DNA of 64,000 bases, from positions 30,524 through 94,523 of the forward strand of contig JANPBM010000090.1 in the NCBI GenBank assembly GCA_031430435.1. The letters run 5' to 3'. Both the position numbers and the translations under genes were made by a program. The notes under the pieces are model-generated. The model worked only from the letters and a program-made list of their open reading frames with translations, did not search any database and was not told where the DNA came from. The first letter of the stretch is position 1; the number at the start of each line of letters is the position of its first letter. This DNA is from JANNVK01 sp031430435 (GTDB lineage: Bacteria > Acidobacteriota > Blastocatellia > Pyrinomonadales > Pyrinomonadaceae). This document shows positions 40,598 to 46,666 of the stretch, piece after piece.

Positions 40598-40738
40598 GTT
40601 ATAAATGTGCATCGTTATCTTGTTATTGTTAATAATTACGTTATAAATGTGTATTGTTATCTTGTTATTGTTAATAATTACGTTATAAATGTGTATCGTT
40701 ATTTAATAAATGTGTGTTGTTATTTAATAAATGTTTGT
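40598..40738. repeat. AT-rich tandem repeat (42-bp units, then 21-bp units)
   Basis: Two exact-length 42-bp units (40598-40639, 40640-40681; gttataaatgtg...aataattac) and part of a third, followed by two units of about 21 bp (gttatttaataaatgtgtgtt). It lies just upstream of the rluD start. Bases 40739-41019 of the same gap are AT-rich without a recognised element. Confidence 0.8.
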
Positions 40739-41019
40739 CAATACATTATAAATTTCAGAAAGTATATTAAATTTGCTTAGTTTGTTGTTAAAATGCTTTG
40801 GCAATAAAGCAAAAACCCGCACAATAACTTAAAACGTAAGCAACTTTAACAGTTATCGACAAACGTTTATATTAAATTTGTATATTGCCGATTAGTGTCG
40901 ATTAACCTCGGCAAGTTAAATGTTTCAAAGCGTTACGCGTACTCGGCATTTACTTATCGAGGTTAAATTTGAAATAATTCGGACGTTAAATTTATTTATC
41001 GACGTTTGCCGCAAAAGCA

Positions 41020-41046
41020 TTGACAATATATTAAAACAGGTATACT
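41020..41046 (+). promoter_or_regulatory. Promoter of the 41155 gene
   Basis: TTGACA (41020-41025), a 15-bp spacer and TATACT (41041-41046). A 17-bp alternative ends at TACTTT (41043-41048). This gives a leader of about 100 nt with an AAAGGAG ribosome site. Confidence 0.6.
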
Positions 41047-41154
41047 TTAACTGTATTCTTGCTCGAAGAAGACCTGTGCGTTTTTGTTCGCTTCTAACAT
41101 TCAATTGAACAAAAACTTCCTATTAACCTTAATTCAGAAAGGAGAATAAACCTA

Positions 41155-41520
41155 ATGGCACAAAAAGCAGTTAAAAAATTACCGCAAAATATACTACAAT
41201 CCGACCTTGAGGTTTTTGCCGGATTAAAAACAGTCGAAAACTATCGATCCGTAAATCCGCTTTACGAAGTTGCCGCCTTACAAATTGTCAAAGATGAAAT
41301 GGAAGAGTTGCAAACACGGCGTTTCCGGCTTGAAACAGAGTTGGATACAGTTCGTGATTTAACCAATAAAAAAGAAAATGAATTTCACGAACGAACAATC
41401 GGCGCCACGACCTCAGTCGAAGCCCAATTCGGGAGGGATTCCAATGAACTCCAAGCCGTCGGGAAAAAGAAACTTTCGGATTACAAAAAGCATATAGCTA
41501 AAAAAGTCGCGCCAAAGTAA
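41155..41520 (+). CDS. Small coiled-coil hypothetical protein
   Basis: A 121-residue soluble protein. A coiled-coil-like helix (about 43-85) includes VKDEMEELQTRRFRLETELD and TVRDLTNKKENEFHERT. The N- and C-termini are basic (AQKAVKKLPQ, GKKKLSDYKKHIAKKVAPK). The strong AAAGGAG ribosome site, the good promoter and the length suggest a well expressed protein. No family was recognised. It is transcribed alone, convergent with the toxin-like gene at 41757. Confidence 0.65.
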   Translation: MAQKAVKKLPQNILQSDLEVFAGLKTVENYRSVNPLYEVAALQIVKDEMEELQTRRFRLETELDTVRDLTNKKENEFHERTIGATTSVEAQFGRDSNELQAVGKKKLSDYKKHIAKKVAPK

Positions 41521-41669
41521 ATAATTAAATAAAGTGTCAAAAACATTGTGTAATCAAGTTGAATTTCATTCTTAAAACAACGGTAAATTGATTCATTATC
41601 CGTCTTTATTTTAAAATTGATATTACCGGTTTCCGGCAAAATGTTTCAACACCGAATAAAAAAATGTCG

Positions 41670-41702
41670 AACACGCTCTTTCGATTAAAAAAAAGCGTGT
41701 CC
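41670..41702 (-). terminator. Intrinsic terminator of the toxin-like gene
   Basis: On minus: ggacacgct, loop, agcgtgtt, then gacattttttt. The stem arms are 41670-41677 and 41694-41702 on plus. Confidence 0.6.
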
Positions 41703-41756
41703 GATTTTGATGATTTCTTTCGGATTACAGTATACTGATTTTATAATTTGTCCGAT

Positions 41757-43109
41757 TTATTTTTTCAAAACAAAAACTACGTCGGGACGAGAACCTGTTT
41801 TAAGACTTTGATTTCCGTTAGGCGATCTTTCTCTTTCGCTTATCCATACTTCTGAAAATCCTTTGTCTCTAAAATAAGACATAACCTTTCCGTATGCTTT
41901 AGTCGATTCTTTGTTTCCTACGGCAACTAAATCTTTATCCGTTTTGCCGATGCCGATTGGCGAACCTTTTGAATCTATTGCCCATGTGTTGGGGTTAATA
42001 AACTTAACTCCTTTTCCGCCGGTTTTAGTTTCGTAATGTTCAATCGCCGAAGCATTGAATACAAATGTTAAATTTTCTTTTTTACCGTTTACGGTTGCTT
42101 CTACCGGAAATCTGATTTCAAAAGTATCGGCTGATTTGACCGAATTTGTATTGGCAGTCGAAGCCGAAGCGTTAGTTCTGTCGGCAGATTGACTGCGGAA
42201 CATTCTTTCCAAACTTGCGCGTCCGGAATCGGTTACTTCAACTTTCGGAGTAACATTAGGATAAGGTCCTTGACGGTTATTTATCGGAGTATCAAGCCTT
42301 CCTTGTTTTGTGTAATCGGTTCTGTTTACAGTGTCTGACGGTATTTGCGTGTTAGGAGTAAATCTTCCGACTCCGGCATTACCGGCAGTCATTGCGCCTG
42401 TAACAGTATTTTTCGGTCCGGTCTGTGTTGTCTTCGGCAAATTAGGAAAAGTACTTCGTTTAGCATTGTTATTGGTTACTAATCCTCGGTTGGCTATGGG
42501 CGATCGGGTTGAAATTCCGCCGCTTCCGCCTCTCGGCACGCCGCTTGCCATAAGTCCGAGACTTATTACTCGATTAAGCAGGGCTTCACCGCTTGCATCT
42601 TTGAAACCTTTTAAAAATTCTTTGCTTGCTCCTTCAAATGATTGACCCGAAAAACTAAATCCTTTATCAAGCATATCTTGCAAAATTCCGGATGCTTTTT
42701 TTCCGCCTGCTTCTGTGTTTGGAACAAAGAAAGTAGGAGTACCCACATTGTTTATGGCAGGAACTCCATAAATTTTTGCAATCGCTTCGGCATTTTTTAC
42801 GTCTCGCGGAGCAATTATCGGCATCATTTTACTTGCACCGGTATTCGGATATCTAACTTCAGATTGTACTTGCGCGACAAGTTTATCTTTTTTATCAGCC
42901 GGTAAATTAAAATCCGCTAATTTGTTGGGTGTTGCAATTCCAAGTTTCGAGTTATAAGTGTCTTCTAACGGAAGATTGTTTCCGACACTTTTATTTTGAC
43001 TTGAAAAATTGACTTGCGGTTGATTACCTTTCTCTTTTCGGGCAGGTAAATTGGTTTGATTGTTGGTTACGGTATCAGTATTAAACGTGGATGTTTTTTG
43101 TATGCTCAT
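41757..43109 (-). CDS. Large low-complexity protein with a toxin-like C-terminal domain
   Basis: A 450-residue protein without signal peptide. It has an Asn/Thr/Gln-rich N-terminal segment (about 1-60) and a helical region (about 90-180) with GILQDMLDKGFSFSGQS and ASGEALLNRVISLGLMAS. A Gly/Asn/Thr/Pro-rich linker follows (about 190-290), then a compact C-terminal domain (about 325-450) ending KTGSRPDVVFVLKK. The last motif, RPDVV near the end, is common in nuclease toxins of polymorphic and contact-dependent systems. The layout (linker plus short C-terminal domain) fits a secreted effector. No immunity gene was identified beside it. Toxin role is inference. Confidence 0.5.
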   Translation of the reverse strand: MSIQKTSTFNTDTVTNNQTNLPARKEKGNQPQVNFSSQNKSVGNNLPLEDTYNSKLGIATPNKLADFNLPADKKDKLVAQVQSEVRYPNTGASKMMPIIAPRDVKNAEAIAKIYGVPAINNVGTPTFFVPNTEAGGKKASGILQDMLDKGFSFSGQSFEGASKEFLKGFKDASGEALLNRVISLGLMASGVPRGGSGGISTRSPIANRGLVTNNNAKRSTFPNLPKTTQTGPKNTVTGAMTAGNAGVGRFTPNTQIPSDTVNRTDYTKQGRLDTPINNRQGPYPNVTPKVEVTDSGRASLERMFRSQSADRTNASASTANTNSVKSADTFEIRFPVEATVNGKKENLTFVFNASAIEHYETKTGGKGVKFINPNTWAIDSKGSPIGIGKTDKDLVAVGNKESTKAYGKVMSYFRDKGFSEVWISERERSPNGNQSLKTGSRPDVVFVLKK

Positions 43110-43335
43110 TATTTATTCCCTTGGTTCGTTAAACCTGTAAGCAAACCGGCTAATCTTTTGAAGGTTTTATTAAAATGCAAAAACACGCCCAAAGAAAGCG
43201 TGAAATCACATCTTTACTTTGCGCGGCTTTTTTATAAAACCTGAAAGTCCGGCAGTATTTGCCACAAGTTATAATAATTATCGGAACTTTTGAATAAAAG
43301 TTTCCTCATTTATTTAATTAACTTTTTAATTATTG

Positions 43336-43443
43336 CGTTCAGAGTTCAAGATTTATCTCGATAACTTTTGCGAGCAAATAGTTTTAGCTGTATAAACTCT
43401 GCGCTAAAGCGTAAATATCAAACTGAAGTTTGTACTCTGAACG
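43336..43443. repeat. 108-bp palindromic element with 10-bp inverted ends
   Basis: Ends cgttcagagt (43336-43345) and actctgaacg (43434-43443). Inside are hairpin words gcgctaaagcg and caaactgaagtttg. It resembles but is not the same as the element at 27951. The remainder of the 349-bp gap 43110-43458 has only a small cacgc/gcgtg hairpin near 43184-43202. Confidence 0.65.
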
Positions 43444-43458
43444 GGTTATGTTTAATTT

Positions 43459-43689
43459 TTATCCGGCATCTTTATCAAAAAAATCTTCGGGCAGATGTTC
43501 GCCGTAAGTTCGATAGTAAAGTTGTTGTTTGAATTCTTTGTCGGTTAGATTTGGCGGCAGAGAGGCAATAATTACACGTCGCGCGGAAGCAAACATACCT
43601 GATGCAAATCTCGCGCGTTCCTGCGGAGTTTTTTTCATCCATAATTCGTTTTGCAACTCTTCAATTTCACGAGTCGTATCCATCAACAT
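43459..43689 (-). CDS. Small protein paired with a nucleotidyltransferase
   Basis: A 76-residue protein from ATG 43689 with a GGAG ribosome site; the frame extends upstream to 43740 but lacks a site there. Sequence: REIEELQNELWMKKTPQERARFASGM, VIIASLPPNLTDKEFKQQLYYRTYGEHLP. It overlaps the 3' end of the nucleotidyltransferase gene by 23 bp, so the two are coupled. The 'LPPxLTDxEFKxxLYxRxYGxHLP' pattern recalls small conserved proteins found next to nucleotidyltransferase or kinase-type genes. It may be the partner in a two-gene toxin-antitoxin-like module. Confidence 0.6.
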   Translation of the reverse strand: MLMDTTREIEELQNELWMKKTPQERARFASGMFASARRVIIASLPPNLTDKEFKQQLYYRTYGEHLPEDFFDKDAG

Positions 43690-44260
43690 AGTTTTTCTCC
43701 AATAAAACAAAACACTCTGCCAACATATCGCTGACACCAAGTTTGTCTGCCCATTTATTTACATAATCAACATCGTAACCGTTACGCAAAAGATTTGCGA
43801 CATCACGCATTTGCATTTCGGAACGCGATATTTTTGCCCAATTTAATTTAGATAAAATTAAATCGTCTTTGTTAATAATCCAAACATCAAAATAATCGGT
43901 ATATTTTACTTGTCGACGACGTGAAAATGCGAGCAAATTGAATTCATCGTCTTTACGAATAACGCAATCAATTTTGATAATTGTTTGCTGATTAAGTAAA
44001 TTAAACATCCGATTTCGATAAATTGCATCTTTAATTCTTGATTGGGGAACATAATAATCCGGCTCAAATTCTTTTATAAAATTTTCGACATCGTCTGAAG
44101 TTAATTCAATAATAATATCAATATCGGTTGTTGTGCGAGGCTGCGCGTAATGAATCAAAGCCATTGAACCTGTCAACATATAAGGAATTCCGAGTTTATC
44201 CAAACGTTCGGAACAATCTTTTAAGACATTATTTTGCTCTTCCTGCGTTATTTGATTCAT
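43667..44260 (-). CDS. Nucleotidyltransferase-fold protein (AbiEii/DUF6036-like)
   Basis: A 197-residue protein with the minimal nucleotidyltransferase core: LTGSMALIHYAQPRTTTDIDIII (about 29-51), where GS and DxD form the metal site, and a third acidic residue probably in KIDCVIR (about 97-103). The C-terminal helices have DDLILSKLNWAKISRSEMQMRDVANLL. Such proteins occur in AbiE/MenT-like toxin-antitoxin systems and as sole nucleotide-transferring enzymes. A small gene overlaps its 3' end, which fits a two-gene module. No strong ribosome site is visible. Confidence 0.7.
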   Translation of the reverse strand: MNQITQEEQNNVLKDCSERLDKLGIPYMLTGSMALIHYAQPRTTTDIDIIIELTSDDVENFIKEFEPDYYVPQSRIKDAIYRNRMFNLLNQQTIIKIDCVIRKDDEFNLLAFSRRRQVKYTDYFDVWIINKDDLILSKLNWAKISRSEMQMRDVANLLRNGYDVDYVNKWADKLGVSDMLAECFVLLEKNYVDGYDS

Positions 44261-44298
44261 AATAATTTAATAATAGTGTCGGTTTAACCTTCTGCCGA

Positions 44299-45117
44299 CT
44301 ACTGACTGCTTTCCGACGGCTTTTTATTCAATCTGAAATACAAAAACACAACTGAACTTATCGCAACAATCAAACTGATGATTTGCGAAGTGGATAAATT
44401 TGTCAGCGTTGTCAATCCGAACAAATCTCCACGCGGATCATCGCGGAAAAACTCGATTGTAAAACGTATCAACGGATAACAAATCATATAGATAATCAAA
44501 ATTTGTCCGTCGAACTTTTTGCGTTTGTGTAGAAAAAACAATGTGATGAAAACAATCAGCATCGCAATTGATTCATAAAGCTGTACAGGATGAAGATAAA
44601 GATTTCCGCCGTCTTCACGATAGATCGGAACGCCCGTCATTTCGTGTCCGAGTTCGCTGAAATGAACGCCCCACGGCATATCCGTTGCTTTTCCCCAACA
44701 ACAACCTGCGGCGTTACAACCTTGTCGTCCGAAGAATTGCCCTAAAGCAACTCCGGGAGCAAATGCGTCCGCAACCTTCCAAAAAGAAAGTTTGTAATAT
44801 CTGATTAAGAATAAAAGTGTGAAAAAACCGCCTATCAAACCGCCGTAAAAGACTCCGCCCGAACGCAGAAAGTCCAATGAAACAAGATTCCAAAGATTAC
44901 CGCGAAAGTTTTCATCGGTAAAAATCATCAACAGTTTTGAACCCAGCAAACCACCGATAATTGTCCACAAACCAAGATCAAAAACACGGTCGCTTTGAAT
45001 TCCGTCGTTTCGCGCCAGCCGTTGCGCCGCAAATAATGCGCACATTATGCCGAACGCAAGCATTACGCCGTAGGTATGAATCGGAAAACCGAAGATATTT
45101 ATTAGTTCAGGAAACAT
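44299..45117 (-). CDS. lgt: Prolipoprotein diacylglyceryl transferase
   Basis: A 272-residue, multi-span inner-membrane enzyme that transfers diacylglyceryl from phosphatidylglycerol to the lipobox cysteine of prolipoproteins. I start it at ATG 45117 (MFPELINIFGFPIHTYGVM); the frame extends to GTG 45171 with unlikely residues. Motifs include HTYG, GLLGSKLL, the signature region GQFFGRQGCNAAGCCWG, and HPVQLYE. The Cys-rich variant of the signature is shared with other phyla outside Proteobacteria. It lies close to lspA on the same strand, giving two consecutive steps of lipoprotein maturation. Confidence 0.92.
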   Translation of the reverse strand: MFPELINIFGFPIHTYGVMLAFGIMCALFAAQRLARNDGIQSDRVFDLGLWTIIGGLLGSKLLMIFTDENFRGNLWNLVSLDFLRSGGVFYGGLIGGFFTLLFLIRYYKLSFWKVADAFAPGVALGQFFGRQGCNAAGCCWGKATDMPWGVHFSELGHEMTGVPIYREDGGNLYLHPVQLYESIAMLIVFITLFFLHKRKKFDGQILIIYMICYPLIRFTIEFFRDDPRGDLFGLTTLTNLSTSQIISLIVAISSVVFLYFRLNKKPSESSQ

Positions 45118-45134
45118 ATTGTTTTTAAGTAGCG

Positions 45135-45203
45135 AGTAGCAAGTAGCCGGAAGACAGTAGAAGAAGCACACGGCTTTCTACTTATTTCCGGCTACTTGCT
45201 ACT
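45135..45203. repeat. 18-bp perfect inverted repeat built from simple words
   Basis: agtagcaagtagccggaa (45135-45152) and its exact complement (45186-45203), loop 33 nt. The 3' arm covers the stop codon of the four-helix gene at 45199. A similar but looser palindrome lies on that gene's other side (45584-45593 with 45634-45643). Confidence 0.75.
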
Positions 45204-45558
45204 GCCTACTGTCAGAAATTGCCTTCATATACGCGGTCAACATTTTGCTTATTTCTTCCGCGTCAAGTTTTAAATTATCCGTGTTGCCGTAGTTTAAATC
45301 ATTTACCAGAATCAAATAATAACGGCATTCTTCAAGCGAACCTTGTGCAATGTTATAAAATCGGAGTTTATCGGCTTTACCTGTTTTCCGAAAGCCTTCG
45401 GCAAAGTTCGCAGGAACTGAAACTGCTGCCCGACGAAGTTGCGAAGTAAGTCCAAACAGTTCGTGTTTCGGGAAATTCTCTGACAGACGATAAATACTCA
45501 ATACAAAGGCGTGTGCTTTTTGCCAAACAACAACATCTTCAAATGATTTTGCAAACAT
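45199..45558 (-). CDS. Four-helix-bundle protein (23S rRNA intervening-sequence type)
   Basis: A 119-residue helical protein with the family pattern: FEDVVVWQKAHAFVLSIYR (about 6-24), FPKHELFGLTSQLRRAAVSV (29-48), PANFAEG and a C-terminal helix with SLEECRYYLILVNDL. Members were first described as ORFs in intervening sequences of 23S rRNA and are now known as scattered small genes of unknown function. It lies between lgt and lspA, each side bordered by palindromic simple-sequence spacers, which suggests insertion into a lipoprotein-processing operon. Confidence 0.88.
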   Translation of the reverse strand: MFAKSFEDVVVWQKAHAFVLSIYRLSENFPKHELFGLTSQLRRAAVSVPANFAEGFRKTGKADKLRFYNIAQGSLEECRYYLILVNDLNYGNTDNLKLDAEEISKMLTAYMKAISDSRQ

Positions 45559-45642
45559 AGCTTTCTTGAGTAGTGAATAGAAAGTAGTTAGAAATAAGTA
45601 GGAAGAAATTGCCGACTATTACTGACTACGGACTTCTAACTA

Positions 45643-46167
45643 CTAACTTTCTTCTACTTTCTTCTGACTACTTTCTTCCGGCTTCTTACTAAAAAACAAA
45701 TCCCAGATCAAAAATGCCGCTCCGATGCAGATAGCCGAATCCGCGATGTTGAAAACGGGGTAATACCAATCGTTGTAATGAAATTGAATCCAATCGATTA
45801 CAAATCCGAGTCTGATGCGGTCGGTAAAGTTACCTAAAATTCCCGACAATAATAACGCTAAACCGCCGAGTAGTTTATCTTGCGAACGCGGAACTTTCCA
45901 AAAATAATATAAGACAAACACCGCCGCAAGTAAGGCGACTGCCGAAAGTCCGAAACGTCCCCAATTTCCGCCGTCTTGCAGTTGACTGAAAGCAACACCC
46001 GTATTTTCTGCATATACAAAGTTCAAAATGCCCGAAATTATTTCACGTTCGCCCGTAAAACGCAGTTGCCGAATCGCCCAAGCCTTTGATACTTGGTCAA
46101 ACAGGAATACACAAAACGCCGCGAAAAGATACGCCAATTTCCAAGTTATATTATTTTTAGTAAACAT
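45643..46167 (-). CDS. lspA: Lipoprotein signal peptidase (signal peptidase II)
   Basis: A 174-residue membrane protease that removes signal peptides from diacylglyceryl-modified prolipoproteins. Four membrane segments are visible (about 10-28, 73-92, 101-117 and 139-160). The aspartic dyad is present in GNFTDRIRLGFVIDW and FNIADSAICIGAAFL. FDQVSKAWA (about 24-32) and ENTGVAFS are typical. The C-terminus is extended and charged (KKPEESSQKKVEES). It follows the aspartyl-protease gene by 4 bp and ileS, a gene order like the ileS-lspA pair of many bacteria. Confidence 0.94.
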   Translation of the reverse strand: MFTKNNITWKLAYLFAAFCVFLFDQVSKAWAIRQLRFTGEREIISGILNFVYAENTGVAFSQLQDGGNWGRFGLSAVALLAAVFVLYYFWKVPRSQDKLLGGLALLLSGILGNFTDRIRLGFVIDWIQFHYNDWYYPVFNIADSAICIGAAFLIWDLFFSKKPEESSQKKVEES

Positions 46168-46171
46168 CGAT

Positions 46172-46663
46172 TTATTTCAGATATTTGTTTGCAACGTACG
46201 GATGTTTCGGGTTGACGACTAATTTTTCTTCACGCGGATGAATCAAAACGTCCATATCTTCCATCGGGATTGCTCCGAGCAAAACTTCGCCGGCGTTTGG
46301 TAAAATAACGGCGTTGCAAGTTGTCCGCCGATTCTCGAAACGAACCTCAACAGGTCCGACAACGTCAATTTCGACCTGTGTTTCATCGGCAAGCGTTGCA
46401 AATTGTTTTTCAATTAACGGTAAATTAAGCTGATTTTTGACATCGTTATTTATCGTCAGCATATACGCACCGCTATCAACTAAAGCCGTTTCCATTACTT
46501 GTTTGATTTCGCTTTCCTCAATCATTCCTTGACGAAACATATACGCATCGCCGCCGTTGGTCAGTTCAATTTCCGCATAAACTAATCCCATATCATTTTT
46601 CCCTGTTTTATAAGTTCGTTTATTACTTAGTTTTGTAACTTTTTTAGTTGAAAGTTTCACCAT
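46172..46663 (-). CDS. Clan AA retropepsin-like aspartyl protease
   Basis: A 163-residue protein, or about 139 from the internal ATG at 46591 (MGLVYAEIELTNGGD), which matches family N-termini better. The longer start at 46663 has a GAGAGG ribosome site, so the choice is open. The active-site loop is ALVDSGAYMLTIN, followed by the flap-like region and the second psi-loop EVLLGAIPMEDMDVLIHP. Such single-domain, retropepsin-like proteins form homodimers, and those of this type are widespread in bacteria without known substrate. It lies between ileS and lspA, only 3 bp from the ileS stop. Confidence 0.8.
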   Translation of the reverse strand: MVKLSTKKVTKLSNKRTYKTGKNDMGLVYAEIELTNGGDAYMFRQGMIEESEIKQVMETALVDSGAYMLTINNDVKNQLNLPLIEKQFATLADETQVEIDVVGPVEVRFENRRTTCNAVILPNAGEVLLGAIPMEDMDVLIHPREEKLVVNPKHPYVANKYLK

Positions 46664-46666
46664 AAA

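Noticed and set aside
40421..40780. Plus-strand frame with repeated VINVY-RYL units
   Set aside because: The repeats arise because the 42-bp DNA tandem repeat is a multiple of three. The frame overlaps the start of rluD on the other strand and has no ribosome site.
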